Assembly: GCA_947846985.1 (NCBI GenBank)
Contig: CANTUZ010000001.1
Coordinates: forward strand, 806,001-870,000
Reading direction: 5' to 3'
Length of the DNA stretch: 64,000 bases
DNA from: Fratercula arctica
Taxonomy: Eukaryota > Chordata > Aves > Charadriiformes > Alcidae
The notes below the pieces were generated by a model that saw only the letters and a program-made list of their open reading frames with translations, was not told the DNA's origin and did not search any database. The first letter of the stretch is position 1. The number at the start of each line of letters is the position of its first letter. The position numbers and the translations under genes were made by a program. Shown here in pieces: positions 1 through 15,800 of this stretch.

Positions 1-863
1 ATTATCGTTCAGGAGCAAGATCTTAGAGATGGAAATCTAATGCTTGGTGGTTACCAACATGCAAACTACATTGTAGGGTTTGGCAGGGAAGGAATGGACG
101 ACAGAGTATGGTTGTGTCTCTGTAGGCCCATCGTGTGCGTGTGTTTTCAGTACTCTTAATTCTGATCCCAGGGTTTTGTAAAACTGAAAAAGACAGAAAA
201 GTGTGGAAAACACTGTGAGAGGTCTTGAGAAGCTTTCCCTTAGCTAAGACTTTGTAGCTGGTGAAGAGGTGGGGGGGCGTGTTAGGGTTTTTTGGTTTTT
301 TGTTTAAAAACTCAGGAGTGGTCTGTAGAGGTTGAAAAGATCCTTTCAGGCACTATGTAGCATCTAATGAATCTATCAGGTGACGTGTTAAAAAGAAATG
401 TTTTCAGAAGCCCCAATGGCAAGAAGGTGTAGATGCAAAAAGCTTTTGTGGATTTTAAAGATCGCTAGACACATTAATAGATGAAAAAGCGTTGGAGACT
501 GCCAAATGTAAAAGATGCGGCACCTTGGTCAGCAGGTGCCTGAGCCCCCAGATGATTAAAGCTGGGAGTCTTTGCCACGTGTTGCTCTGTGTGTTTGCAT
601 TTTTCCTTTTACCTGCACGTCTGCTGCTGGTCTCTGATGAAGACGGGTTGCTAGGCTGGGAGAACATGGCATAGCAACTGTCTTAGATTTGCTTTGAAGG
701 CTGTGGAAACCAGGGATTCTGATTTCTCCGTTTGCTTTTGTTGCACTGATTCTCAGTTCGTTTGGGACCTTCAGTTGTCCAGGCTTGCAAAAGCAATGGA
801 GTGAAACATGCCAAAGTTGGGAACTTGCTGTCAGCCCAGTTCTCAATGATGTTTCTGTTGCAG

Positions 864-3800
864 GAATTGTTCTCACACGAGCTGGCTATTACACCATCCC
901 CTCCATGGAGGAGCTAGCACGATTCACCAATGACAGGAATGAATGTATCGTGACAGACTTCACCATAGGCCGCAAAGGTGAGCGTGTGCAGCTCTGGTAG
1001 TTGCGTGAAGCTGAACCTATCGTCTTAAACTATGGAACCTGAATCAGAGTTCCATGCCCTCGGTGGGATTATAGACAGTGCCCTTACCATTGCCAACAAC
1101 TTCCATCAAAGGCTTGGGATCTTCCACACTGGTAGCGCTAACAATCTGTGTTGAGGGATGACTTGAGAAGCTTGAATACGAAAAGAAAAAAAGCGCCTGT
1201 AGCTTTTAAGACACTTGCTCTCCTTAAACGTGAAGATCGTAAAATCCAAACTTGCTGGAGCATTGATGCAAAACTGATCGTCTTTGCTTCCATCTTAGTT
1301 GTTACCTGCACTGGAGCTGGCTGAGCTCTAGTGAAGAGCCTTCAGCACAAACTGTATCTTTGCTGCTTTTATCTAGGAGAAAAAAAAAATAGTCATATGA
1401 TTTATATTATTTTTAAAACGCTTTTTCTGATTGTGCTAGAAAGCTGAGAGTACGCTTACTGTTTGTGATGGCGATATGAATAGCCAAGTGATAACAAAAA
1501 ACTTTAACAAAAAAGCTTTCTGTGCAAAAGGATGGGTTACAAATAGTTGATAACACCTCTTCAGTATTTTCATGCTGGGAAGGTGGAGTCACTTGTACGT
1601 TGTTCTGGAGACATGACAAAGCTGGGTGGGGAAAAGAGGAATGTAGCAGGGGCATAGGTCCTCTGGCATGAGATTTTTCATGGACAAATTGTGATGTTTC
1701 GGTTTGTTTTTCAGGTTACGGATCGATTTACTTTGAAGGAGAAGTAAATCTAACTAACTTAAATCTGGATGACATTGTACATATCCGTAGAAAAGAAGTT
1801 ATTGTTTACCCTGATGATGAAAGAAAACCACCTATTGGTGAAGGCTTAAATAGGTAATTTTTAAATATGTACTCTGTGGGGACAGTGGCTGGTAAGGATG
1901 TTCTATGGTGACAATCTACAGTGTTTGCAGGCGGCTACCAAGAAATCAAAGTCTGAGATGTGTGTTCAGGTTGTGGCATTATACCATTACTAGATGCTTG
2001 CAAGTTTCTGAAGCAGAAATTGGGTTTAAAACCTGCTTTGAGCCCACGTGTTCAGTTCTTGGCTCCTCTGTGTGTACCGTAATAGCTTTTGCCTCAAATC
2101 CTTGTACCCTCTTACTACAGACACTTCTGTCTGTCTTTAACAGACGAGCTGAAGTTACCTTAGATGGAGTCTGGCCTACAGATAAAACATCTCGTTGCCT
2201 GATAAAAAGCCCTGAACGCCTGTCAGAGATGAATTACGAAGGCAGACTGGAGTCCGTCTCTCGGAAGCAGGGTGCTCGATTCAAGGAATACCGCCCAGAG
2301 ACCGGATCTTGGGTGTTTAAGGTAATGGTTTTGTTCTAGTTGTGAAGTGACTTACAAGAATACCAGAAGTAATCTGAAGTTAGAATTTCCTGAGAACTTA
2401 CCATTCAAAAACTTCGCTAAACTTCTGTAAACTGTCTCAGGTTCTTCAGCTGTAGTGCCAACTGTCCTCACCAAACTGATCGCAACTTCTTTGGCTGAAG
2501 CCCTGCCCTCAGCAGGTGTCCTTGGTCTGTGCAAAAGCCAAAAGCTGAATTTTTGATGTTTTTGAGGTTGAATTGTTGAGGCGTCACAATGCTGTGTGAG
2601 GTTTACAGTTACATCAGCTCATTGCTCAGGTCTTTCAGAAATGGATGCCTGAAACCTCTCTTCCAAGGTGTGACAGATTTACCCTTCTCGTTACACAGGT
2701 GGCACACTTCTCCAAGTATGGCTTGCAAGATTCGGATGAGGAAGAGGAGGAGCATCCTTCAAAAGTGGACACAAAGAAGTTAAAAACGACACCTGCGCTG
2801 CCCCCAGGGCACCTGCCGCCCCAGCAAATGACCCTAAACAGCAAGCCACCACCTCCATCCCAGGTAGAAGGAGGACCGTGACTAAAAGGGAATTCATAGA
2901 ATGCGATGGGAAGAATGGTGCCTAGGGAGGGGGTGGTGAAGTAACAAGCAGCCTGGAAACCGAAGAGCAAAACCTTACACAAACTGGCACAAACTCAGTA
3001 GCTCTTCTGTCCTCTTGATGAGTGTTTGCATGTTCTTTTTCGTTAAGATACTTGACATTTCATACTGAGGATGTGTGGGGGTGGGAAGGTGTTAAACCTT
3101 TATTTCTTGTTTAAATTCTGGTCTAGGTTGAGTTTGGCGTATTTGCACCACTTATGGAAGAAAACTTGGCTTTGTGAATATTGAATATATGCTATATAAT
3201 TATAATGCCGTGTGCTGCCTGCCTTGAGAATAATATTGTGCATTAATTTGACTTTTATCATCATTTAGTATGCAAGCCTGTATGCTTTATATATTAAGAA
3301 TGTGCTCTATTTTTATTAAAAACTACTTTTTTAAGGCTGGTTATATGCTGGATTTTTAAATGTATTTGGGTTGGATGTGGCTGCTTCTCAAGCTCTGTAA
3401 AACATCCTCAGGGGCATGCCTCTGCCTTGCATAGGGAGGGCGGCATTTTAGCCACTAATGAAGTGGTATAATGTTAGATTTTAAAAAATCTTTTTACGTG
3501 GTTTTAAAGATTAGTCTAATTGCAGCTGATACACTTGCATTTTCCAAATGTAATTAGTGTGGATACTGTCAATTAGGAGTTGCTTCGCTGTGGGTGAAAA
3601 ACAGCCTATTTGAAAGGCATCCTGCCATTGATGGGAAAGGATATGCTCTTTGTGCCAGGTGTTAGTGATAAATGTTTGTGAACTGCCTGTATGCTTTTGA
3701 AGTAACTTCTCATAAACCAGAAAGCAGGTGCAGAGCAGATCTTTTTCTTTTTTTTTTTTTTTTTTTTTTTTCCCCTCCCCAAAACTGGGTTCTCGATTGC

Positions 3801-6800
3801 CTAGCTGTGACAGTGAGCCTTGGGCAGGTAGGGTGCGCAGGACGGCAGAGCAGAGGGTACGCAGGACCTGGACAGGACTTGCCGAGAAGTTTTGTTGCTG
3901 CTTTCCGTTTTACCCGTCAGTAATCCGTGGCTGCAGGGAAAGGCGATAGCTGAGCTTGCGGCTCACCGAGGCACGGACTGTGGGGCAAGTGCTGCATGGC
4001 ATGTGGCCAGCGCTCCCTGTTTGTCATCTCACGGGGAAGCAGAAGAGGGCAGCTTTATTTCTGCATCTCTGAACTCAAAGCGTGAAAAACAGCTTAAAAG
4101 GCACTTCTGTCTAATAGGTTGAACACTTCTGTTTTGTGTTTGTTTGGTTTTTTTTTTTGTACTGGGTCTAGTCCTTTCAAAACCAGGACATGTTCCAGCA
4201 GTGTTTCTCTTCATTGGCCGATGGCTTTGGGTAACTTAGAGCCCTTCTGGATGAGGGTCTGTTCATAGTGTCAGGACATATAACAAATCACACTTATCGT
4301 TGCTTGTGCAAAAGAGCATTCCTTGTGTCGTAGGAAAACATTAAATCAACTGGGAATTAATCATAGAATCATTGAGGTTGGAAGGGACCTTTCAGATCGA
4401 GTCCAACCATCAACCCAACACTGACAAAACCACCACTACCCCATGTCCCTCAGCACCACGTCTGCCCGGCTTTTAAATCCCTCCAGGGATGGCGACTCCA
4501 CCACTGCCCTGGGCAGCCTGGTCCAATGCTTAATAACCCTTTCAGTGTAAAAATTTTTCCCAATATCCATCCTAAACCTCCCCTGGTGCAACTTGAGGAC
4601 ATTTCCTCTTGTCCTATCACCTGTTCCTTGTGAAAAGAGACCAAGCCCCCCTGGCTACACCCTCCTTTCAGGGAGTTGTAGAGAGCAAACCCACGACCTT
4701 GGTGTCAACTAGCCTTAGGTAGTTTGGGACCTAGCTCTAACCTCTGCAGAAACGCCTGAGCTGTTCCAGCTGTGCTCCTGTAGGTCTCCGTGCAGGTTAG
4801 AGGGGCCCAGAATGAAGATCTGGCGGCAGCAGTTCAGCTAAAGGCCTTTCCGTACAGCCAGCACCGGTGTGTTTCAGGATCCCATGGCAGCAGTCCTGAT
4901 CCCTGCACAAACAGAAAGCCAGGAGCAGCGCAGTCCGCTCTTGGAGCGGAACATACTACTCTAGTGACAAATTAGGGGAGCTACCAGCTCTTCTGTGGAT
5001 TCTGGCTTCGGAGAATCCCAAAGTAGCGTACAGCTGCTGCTTTGTCGCTCCTTCTGCCTCTGGCTAATTAAAACATGCTAGTTCATCCTGCTCTCCTAAA
5101 GTGCATTCCTTAAATATTTGCATTTTATTTGAGATGAACGTATGGCTGTCTAAAAAACTGGCCCGTGAGTGTAACACCTTTCAGTTTTCCTTCTTTTTCA
5201 GATTAATGGGGATCAGAGCTGATGTTTTAAGCAGTCAAAAATATTGGGAATATGTATGATTTGTTCAGGCATGTCTTATAGATTCAAATGTATTTAGCAA
5301 AAAACTTCTCCGGGTTAATTAACCTCTTTGACTTGCATATCATTAACTAAGGTTTTTGTTTCTGAAAATATGAAAAACATCTAGCTTCATTTCCCAAACC
5401 TCTGAGAAACTCATAGCATGGCTTAAAAACTTGCCAAATTCTTGGTGTGTAAAGCATCTGAAAATAATATTCTTTGGTCTGTAGGAAGCATTTAGGATCT
5501 AAATTTGGGGGGTTTTTTTCTTTCCCTTACTAACTTGAATATTAATGAATTTATTAATGTTTCAAGGTCCACAGGAAATAGTTACACCAGGGGCCTGGCT
5601 GCATTAAAGCACAATGAAGGGAGCAGTGAAACTTTTGTGTTTGTAACCATATTTTGACTTGTAAATCTGTTCCGCATACTCAGATTCCACCAGCTAAGGC
5701 TCTTTCCCAGTCTGCCATTAAGTTCTATCTTTACAGACCCCTGGTCTAATTTTACCTGCCTCATCTGATAACCTTCGTCATGTTTCTTGGCTGATTCTAA
5801 TGAGCTAAGGAGCAGCCATTTGAATATGCTCTTAAATTCCTTAGCATGATTTCCAGTGCCCTGTTTGATGCGGTTTCCTTGCTCATCTCTACGCATCGCT
5901 CCAGGGCGTTGCTTCAGCAGTCTGCACCTTGTTGCTTCTGGGAACCAAGTAAGCTGCAAGCATCGCTCTTTCACAGGACACACATCTAAGCAGTGTTTAG
6001 ACTGGAGCAAAACCAGTGCCCTGGAGCCTGGGTTTGGGGTTAGAGCCCATCAGGAGCCACCTGAAGGCCATTCAGCTAATGGGGCACAGGCTAAATTACT
6101 CCTGGGCCAGGTGCTTCTTTTGTGTTGGTGAGTTAGCTGCATCGTACTGGCAGGGAACGGCATTTTCCGGGGTTTCTGTCCTGTCACACAGTTTCTGGCA
6201 GCAGAGCTGGCAGTTGAATGGCTTGCAGTGCTGTCATGATGTGGTTTGATGCCAGCTCGGAGGGCTCACTGCTGTCCCCATGGCCAGCACGCTGGGCAGA
6301 ACCAGAGGCCACGTCAGCGGTCAGAGTCCAGTTCTGATATCTGCTCGTTGTAACTAATTCTTCCTCCTGCCTCAGACCAGCATTAGAGATGAGAGATTTA
6401 GTTGCAGATCGGAAGAGAACTACTATATTTAACTTTTTAACTGCTAATGTGCTAGTGGTAGGTAGAATATCATGGGAAAACCCCACAACTTTCCAGTCCA
6501 ATGCCAGTTGTGTCCTCATTTAAAATTAAAAAAAAGACTCTACATGTGTGTGTGCACACACTCTGTGACCCAGTCTTACGCTGTCTTGAAGGGGCTTGTA
6601 TCCACTTAAAACTTCTGATAAGTTCTTTGTGGAATATAAACTCAATGTTTTTAATGTGTACTACATCACAGCTGGGAAACAGCGGGTATTACAGTGACTC
6701 ATCTGCTCATCAGCCGCCAGCGATACTGGAGATACTGTGCTACCACACAGTAATGCTGGAGAATCGCTGCTTTGGAACTGGTTGCTCAGTCATTGAAAAT

Positions 6801-9800
6801 GCCCCAGGTTGAACTTAGGTACAGGACGCTTTTTTTGTGTGGGGCAGCATTTTGAGGGAGAAGGGAAGGAAGACAGGATGTGCAAAACTCTCTTCCTTTT
6901 TGTTGGTCACATGAAAAATGGGAAGCTGAAGAATAGTTTCTTAAACTACATGGCAGAACTTGGTAAACTTCAGAAGGACTTCACTAAACCATGACTTCTC
7001 CTTCACTGTAACTTGCACTGTTGCGTTACAACTCTGAAGAAAATGGGAATGGGTTACATATGTTCATCTCTAAACTTAATGTGGAGTCTTGACACACGCA
7101 AGGGAGTGCTCCGCTTCACTTGCAGGTGATTGTTGAAACTATTAAATACTCTTTCTGCAAACCATTGCAATCTGTTGTTGTCTGACACGGCCTCTATGTG
7201 TGTCCGCAGAGCCCAGAAGTGGAGCAGCTGGGCAGGGTTGTGGAACTGGACAGTGATATGGCAGACATCACCCAGGAGCCTCTCCAGGAGCCCATGGTGG
7301 AGGATAACATGATAGAAGAGCCCGAGGCAGTGCCTGCTTCGACTCACATCGCCTCAACCCTGGGTATTAACCCCCACGTCTTGCAGGTGAGTCTCTGCAA
7401 TTTCCCCTCTGGAGGAGAAGACTGGGTAATATCTCTCACTAACTTCTCGGTTTGCCTCCCCGAGAGTATTTATATATCAAATTTGTAATAAACTGTACAT
7501 CACACCTAGAATGTGATTAAAATTTACACATTAGACTTCTGTGGTTTTGTGGTAAACCATTACAGATGTGAAAAGCTTAATGCAGAAATGAAAATCAGCT
7601 TAAGGCTAGGATTCAGATTTCCAAATTCTGAAGTGTGGGCAATGTGACAAGCTAAAGGAATACCACAGCCTCAGGGCCAGGCTGTGGGAAACAAGGCAAT
7701 AGGATAACTGGTCTTGATTTGGGATTTGGTGGTTTTATTTGTTTGGTGGAAGGCTAGTACCTGCAACGCTTGTAAACTTCTACCTGTGTTTTTAATTTTT
7801 GAGTTAAAAACAGTGGAATTACTGCTTAGGCTGAAAAATAAGTAGATAGAGCTAAGATCTCAGAAAACATGATTATTTTAGGACTTCACACCCATGCTAA
7901 CAAGTACTGTGACACTGATTTAACTAGTAGTTTGTATAAGTTTATCATCAGCTGACAAGCTTGCTGTCAGTTCTCCTGAGCTCTGTGCCTTCGCTGTTAC
8001 TTGAAATATTTGTGGCATGAGTGTATTGTCACATGCAACACAAGGAAGTTATCTTGGTTGGGAAAGGCGCTGATTAGATCAGCCGACTGCTGCTGCGAGA
8101 GTGATTGCTAATGTGCAGGCTTGACTTATCACCTTTTTTAGATTATGAAAGCTTCCTTGCTTGCCGATGAAGATGACCTAGATTTGATCCTGGATCATCA
8201 TCCTGGGAAGCAACCTGCAAAAATGGATACTTCTCAAGAGATCTGTTCTCCGAGGCTCCCTATTTCAAAATCACAAGGACAGAAAAGATACTCGGGTATA
8301 GTGCAAAACCACATATTGCGTGAAAAAAGAGCTTAATTCTAATATTAACAGGCAAAATCCTATCACTGACTGAACATATGGCAGAGCAGTTGTGTGCTGG
8401 GGTGTGTTAACTTTGGCCAGCAGCCAGATGCCCACCCAGCCATGCTCTCGCTCCCCCTCCTCAACAGCACAGGAGGGGAAAATTGGATGAAAAGAAGCTC
8501 TTGGGTTGAGATAAAGATGGGGAGATTGTTTTTCATGTGATGGTACCTGGTAAGCAGACTTGACTTGAGCATTTTGTTGCCAGTTAAAATAGGTTTTGTA
8601 GTGAGAGAAAAAAAAGACAAATGGAAACTATGCTTTTATACCTTGCCCCTCCCTTTTCCAGGCTCAACTTCCCTTCTTCATTCCCGACTTCTCTACCTCC
8701 TCTACCCGCAGTGGGTATGGGGAGTGGGGGGCTATGGCCAGTCCATAGCAGTTCCTCTCTACCCCTCCTTCTTCCTCACCCTTTTTTCCCTGCTCCAGTG
8801 TGAGTCCTCTCCTGCAGGCTGTGGTGGAAATACCTGCTGCAGTGCTGGTGCACCGCCTCCCCTCCTCCTCCTCTGACCTTGGTGCTTACTCTGCTCCTTT
8901 CACTTTTTTTTCCCTCCTTCCCACTTGTGTAGCATTTTCTGCCCTTTCTTAAGATCTCACAGAGGCACCACCAACTTTGCAGATTGGTTCAGAAGTGCCA
9001 CAGATTCCCCTGATGGGCCCAGCTGCGACCTGCGGTGGGTCCATTGTGGGCACCAGCTGTGTCCAGCACAGGGCAGCCCCTGGCCTCTTCTGACAGAGAC
9101 CACCCCTGTGGCCCCCCCACTACCAAAACCCTGCCATTTACACCCAGTGCCTCCACTAACCAGTGATCTCAATGGGAATAATACCACTGATAGAAGCGTG
9201 GAGTTGCTTCCTAAGTTAAATGGACAGACCTGAGATGTTCCTGTGGGGACAGTTTCAGCCCTGTTCCTCCTAGTAGCAGTTGGTGTCTGCTTTCTCCGTG
9301 CGATGCTTCTGTTCTGATGGTCTAACTATGTCAATCTCTGTTAAATTAGTGACTTCTTTGGAAACTGTAGATTTTTTGGGGGGGGGCTGTGCTTTAGTTT
9401 GGGTGCTGCAAAATAGGCTGTGCACGGCGCGTTTTGCAGTTCTCAGTACTGCAAATAATCATGCTTAGCTTTGTGTTACCATCACAAACCACAAACGTGG
9501 CAGGTGATTTCACTGGCTGCTCAAGTGCTGAAATACCATTAAGATATTGAAAATGTACTGCCTGAAAAGTGAGTACCCCCTTCACTCAAACGTTCTTCCT
9601 GCTTTTTCCCTCTAGTTGGTGGGCTGCTGCAGTCAAAATTTGCTAACATAATTTTCCATCCACCGAGTGCTGCTCAGCAAGATTTCAAGGGACCGAGGAC
9701 TTTGAGCAGTCCCCCTTCTGCTGCCCTTTGGTCGGCGACTTCTCCGTTAGCGTCTGCATTCTCTGTGCCACCATCAGTCCCTGAGGTACAGATGAAAACA

Positions 9801-12800
9801 GTTGGTGTCCGCAGGCAGCAGGGGCTTGTACCTCTGGAGAAGTCCATCACCTACAGAAAAGGGAAGCTGCTGATGGATATGGCCCTCTTCATGGGGCGCT
9901 CGTTCCGCGTTGGTTGGGGACCCAACTGGACACTTGTCAATTGTGGAGATCAGTTGAGTGGATCAACTGAAATAGAAGAGCTTCAGTGTGAGTCTGTGGA
10001 ATATGGATTCCTGCCAACTCCTGTTGCTCCAAAATCGTGAGTAGTAGTTCCCTTCAGGATGGTTCTGACATATTCTCTTCATGTTTGAAAGAATCCTGGT
10101 TGTAGGTTGATAACTTCTTGAAATTCATCTTAATATTACTTCTGATATGCACAAGTGGTACAAGATCATGTTAGCTGTGGAGATTTCCTTCAGGTTGCTA
10201 CTTTACAAAAATCTTTATCTCAATGTCATAGTAAGAGTAGTTTGGGTTTTTTTAACAAGTAAATAGCACCTTCATCCAGCAAAAGGTTAAAGAGAGAAAG
10301 TTCTAAATTGTTGTCCAGGAAGCTTCTAATCTACTGTTGGTTTTCCCTGAGGATATCTGCACTACCTAAGACATTCCTTGTTTAGCTTCTGAATTCAGAT
10401 CCTGTCAATTCTGCTTGTATATAAAGCAGTATACAGACCTTCTCTGGGCTGTGAAACTCCATACCTAAACGTGACTGGAGTATAGCTAGATGTTCTACCA
10501 TTTAAGTCTTCCAAAAAGCTTGTTTGGTTGCTGTTCTCCAGCGTATCTGATTTGCTGGCAGAGTGAGGTGTGCTCACAAAATGGGCTGGGGCATGGTAAG
10601 AGTGTGCTCGTTGCCTTTTGAGAGCTGGAGGCACCCAGCTCAATGAGTCTGGTTCTGAACTCCAGACTGTAACCAGGTTCCTCATACCTAGCTGATGACC
10701 TTGGATCGTATGTCTTACTACTTTATGTTAAAATTAAGACAAGCTGCACAGTGCAGCCACTCCGTGATGGATGCAGTTCACGTGCATGGAAAACAATTCA
10801 GAACATTGCTAACTGTTTATGTTCTTTGTTCCTCCAGACTCTCAGAATCCTCTTTCAAGGTTCGCGTGGAGAAGCTGAGCTTAGAGCAGCGGAAGATGGA
10901 CAGAGACAAACAGCTGTATCTCATCCCTCTGGAGATAAAGCTGAAACACAGCACTGTCCATATGGATGAGCAGTGTCCCCTGCTAGCACCGAACCCAGGA
11001 GTTTCCGCTATTCATGACTATGCTGACTGGGTTAGGAAGGCATCTGAGGATCCTGCTGTGACAGAAAGTGAGTGTGGGCTAATTCTTTTCACAGCAGTGA
11101 TAGTGAATCTGGAAAACTGTCCAGTTCAGATTGACTTTTCAGGTTGCATCAGAGCAGGGAAATGTGAATAAAATGGAAAAGCTGACTGTACCTCAGCATT
11201 CTTTCTGAAAGCACGAATGTGGTTGGTTGCATTTGGGGAGCTGACTTCCCGTATCCACTTGTAACAGGAGGATATCCTTTAAGATATCCTACAAAGTTAT
11301 GCTTATAGTCATATGAGTCGTCTCTTGAGCAACCTGGTCTAGCGGGAGGTGTCCTTGTGTCCATGGCAGGGGGTTGGAACTAGATGATCTTTAAGGTCCC
11401 TTCCAACCCAAACCATTCTGTGATTCTAGATATTCTTCTCTATGTTTTTACTCCTTATGACTGAATAACTCTGTCCTGACAGCTGTTGTGAAGCACTGGG
11501 GCTTGACGTGGACTTTATGTGAAGCCATCTGGGGGAACTTGAAGGAGTTGGAGGCCAGCTTGGAGGAACCCAGCGAATACACCCTCGCCCTGGAGCGCAG
11601 GAAAGCCTTCTCTCGCTGGCTCTCAGAGACTGCTGCGGGACGAATTGAGGAGGAAGTCTCTCTGTCCCGACACGGCAATCACGTAGAGGCTGTCTTCAGC
11701 TGCCTTACTGGGAAGAGAATTGGTGAAGCTTGCAGGCTGGCACAGCAGTCAGGTAAGATGCTTAAATCTCTCAGCTTTTTGTGGGGAGGAGGAAGGGAGA
11801 CACATAAAGAGAATTTCAGCTTTGAAAGCTGATAGTAACTGGCCTCTCTGAGTACGGAGTTTTCCTGTGTCAGACAGTGTTTAAGGTGGGGGCTGGCTTG
11901 TCTACTTGCTGCTGGAGAACTGGTCATATTTATGCTGGCTTACTTGTCAGCTCTCCTGGGGTTAGGAAGTGATGCTGTATTGCATTTGGAACTGTTTTTT
12001 TGCATAGTATCTCCTTCGAAAGGGTTTTTAATTACTGTAATTTTTAATTGAGCTTCTGTTAAGCGCTTTACACTTGTTTTAAAAAACTTGTATTTTCAGA
12101 GCCTAATGGCTAGTTTCATCTTGGTCTTTTGTGTGTCAGCTCAAATCTTAAAACTATTCCATTCATTTGCCTCCTTTGGGAGGAGTCTGTCCTTCCCATG
12201 CCTTTGTCTTCTCCTCCCGCGCCCCCATTCCTGGTAGGTGTTCACGGAATCGTTTATTTCATAAGAAATTGTGCACAAACCCCAGTTGCGCAGCTGTAGG
12301 CTGATCAAAGTGCCCCACAACTCGGGACCGGGTAGGTGGGAGGATTTGCCTGATGTGCTGTTCTCTCCTCTTCCAGGCGACCACAGGCTGGCTTTACTGT
12401 TGTCCCAGCTGGCCGGCAGTCAGCCTGTCCGGGACCTCCTCACCATGCAGCTGGTGGACTGGCACAGGCTGCAGGCGGATTCCTTCATCCAGGAGGAGAG
12501 GTTGCGGATCTTTGCCCTGCTTGCAGGAAAACCTGTAAGTTGTGTTACTCGGCTGTTTCGTATTGACTTAAAATCATAGAATTGTCTAGGTTGGAAGGGA
12601 CCTTTCAGATCATCGAGTCCAACCATCAACCCAACGCTGACAAAGCCACCACTGCCCCATGTCCCTCAGCACCACGTCTGCCCGGCTTTTAAATCCCTCC
12701 AGGGATGGTGACTCCATCACTGCCCTGGGCAGCCTCTTCCAATGCTTGACAACCCTTTGAGTGTAAAAATTTTTCCTCGTGTCCGTCCTAAACCTCCCCT

Positions 12801-15800
12801 GGTGCAACTTGAGGCTGTTTCCTCTTGTCCTGCTGCTGTTCCTTGAGAGAAGAGACTTCCCCTTCTTGACAGCCGTACATTTAAGCTGCTCAACCACAGC
12901 ATGTGGTACACAGCAGGAAAAGAATACAAGGTGGTGACGTGTTTTTTTTAACTAACGTAACCTCTTACTGCTGCATGCCTGGTGTGTACTGACCATTGTG
13001 TGATAAGTTTGACTAAACTTAGTAATTTGTTTCTTTAGGTGTGGCAGTTATCAGAGAGAATAAGTATCAATGTGTGCTCCCTGCTGGACTGGAAGCGTTG
13101 CATGGCCGTCCACCTCTGGTACCTGCTTCCTCCAACAGCTTCTGTATCCAAGGCGCTTGCCATGTACGAGTCAGCGTTTCAGGTAGGTCAGTCGTGCCTG
13201 GGTGAAAGGAGATCTTCCTCCCTACCACTGACTGTCTGATGCTGCGCTGAGACTTCTGTGAGCAGTCGAGTATCGCTGCGGAGGTGCTGAGTATGGAATT
13301 GCGTATGGGTCCGTTATTTCAGTTGTCACAACATCAGATTCCTTCAGCAGCTCTAATGATGAGTTTTTGCAGCATGGGAATGGTGGGAATGTTCCTTCCC
13401 CGCTGGAGTGGGAATAAAGCACTGAGATTGAACCTGTTGGTAGTTCTGGTCACTCGAGAAGCTTAGGACCTGCTCTTTGGGGTGTTTGGGAGTGACTTAT
13501 TTGAAGCCTGTCTTCCACTGATTGAGTGTTTCCAGGCGTTTGACAGCCAGCCAAAGTGAGGAAGATGGGTAGTGGCCAGCAGCAGGAAGGCCATTTGAGC
13601 TGGGTTTCTAGTCAGTTTTCCCAGTGTGATGATTAATACTCAGCTGCCTGACTTCTAAAATAGTTGCCGAACACCTCCCTGTTTGTTACACTCCCTGTTC
13701 CTGCAACAAAGGTGGAAGCTGTCCTGCCGGCAGTGCCTGGCTGCATGCATTATGCAAAGCCTTGTAGAGCTGTCAGCCTCCCTATACAGAAAGACAAAGG
13801 GTTCTGTTGAAAAAAGCGTTTAATCATTTAAGTAAAGATAGTTCAGCCCTTGATCTGTATGCCTAAAGGTAGACCAAGCACAGCATCATGTCTGGTAACT
13901 TCTAATTGATGCATGCTTAGTGCTGCAGGAATATCTACTGTTGTCTTTGAACATAGCGTGTCAGCGTAACGTGCTCGTCCCTTCAAAATACCAAGCTCTA
14001 GTTTTATCATGACTTGAACTTAATGCTGCTACATTAGGCTTTTGAGAGCTCAGTGCGAGACGAAATTAAGCCTGCCAAAGCATTTTGAGCTGAGCTTTTT
14101 TCTTTTTGTTGTCGAGTTGCTGTGTATTTTTAACTGCAGGTGCAGTAGGGTGCACCTTGTACTCTGAAGCAGAAAGCATGCCCGCGGGCCTGCTGAGCAG
14201 TGTGGAATTCAGAGAGCAGTTTTCTTCAGAGTACTATCTTGAAACTTACTGTTAAAACTATTTCTTTAGAACACACCAGAGTGTGAAAAATACGCCTGCT
14301 GTCCTCTGCCTCCTTACCTAGAAGATTCTGGTTGTGTAATTGAAGAAGACGATAATGCAGGAAGACCTCTGAGAGATGTCTGTTTCCATTTGTTAAAGCT
14401 CTACAGTGACAGGTAAATGGGTGGATAGTTCAAAAACGATTTAGAAAATTCTTGATCAGTTGGTGACTTCTTGAATTCCCGAACCGGGGGTATGAAACCA
14501 GCTTCAGTGTTTACTGAGTAGTCAAAACCTGCCTTGTGTCTACACCCTTACAGAAGGCGGTGACACTGTGACTGCTGGTGATGGTAGAGGGGATGAAACT
14601 TAAGCTTTGGAGAATGTTTGTGGGGTTTTTTTCACGTGTGTTTTCTATGTCTGAAGAGTGCAGTAATCTTGCTTCACTGTAGCTGCCGCCCCTGAAAGGC
14701 ATTGAGAAACTTGCAGGAGGAGCAGATAACAAAAGAAAAGCTTGTGACAGTCTGGATGTAGACTCCAAAGAAGAGCAAAAGAAATTTAGCAGTTGCTCCT
14801 ATCTTTAAAAAAAAATAATAACCCCACAAAAAACAAACCACCAGCAAAAACAAACCCCCAGACCCATGTAAATCACATCTGTGGAATAATTGGAAGTGGG
14901 CAAAGGGAAGGAACTCGGTAACACCAATTTATGACTCTATGTCGACACAATTAGCTATTTATGTTGCAAATACTTTTCCCTGCAGGTGTTATGAGCTTGA
15001 CCAGCTGCTGGATCCCAGGAGTGTAACATCCGACCCTCTGGACTATCGTCTCAGTTGGCACCTGTGGGAAGTGCTCAGAGCCCTGAATTACACCCATGTC
15101 TTCAAGCAGGGCCAGGGAGTGCTGAACGCCAGCTATGCTGCCCAGCTCGAAAGCGAAGGGCTCTGGGAATGGGCTGTTTTTGTGCTGCTGCATGAGCCTG
15201 ACACGCAGTGAGTAAAAGATTTTTAATTTTTTTTCTGCCTTGAAAGTAGTGTGTTCTCTGTCTTAAAGACCTGCTCCGTATCCCGTAATTAGCATGGCTT
15301 CTCTCACACTGAACTGGGACTGCACAGCTGGACAACTTCATGCCGCTTGTGAAAACTCTGTGCTGGGATTACAAAATGACATGAATAATTCTGCTTAGTT
15401 AAATGTGTTGTTAGATGTTAAATAGTGTTGTAGTCTAATGACTGCAACTCCTGAACTGTGCCATAGAAGCAGATCTCGTAGCGGTTTTGCTGTCCTAGGG
15501 CTGTGTATCTTGTCTGTGGCTCAGCAAGTTTACTGTGTGCAAGAACTTGTCCTGAAAACGTCATTAATGCAAAATAGTGTAACTGGAGCTGAACAGAAGC
15601 AAATGCGTTTGCAACGAAAGCTTGGGAATGACCAGAATGCATGATTTGCTTCTGTTGTGAAATACGTACTTAACAAAAAGTTGTAAATAATACTTCTTTT
15701 CTGGAAAGGTGTCTCTTGCTGTTTACAGCTACCATTAATACATTGCAATACAAATTTTTTTCCAACTGATAACTTCAAATAGAGCCTGTATATTACTCCT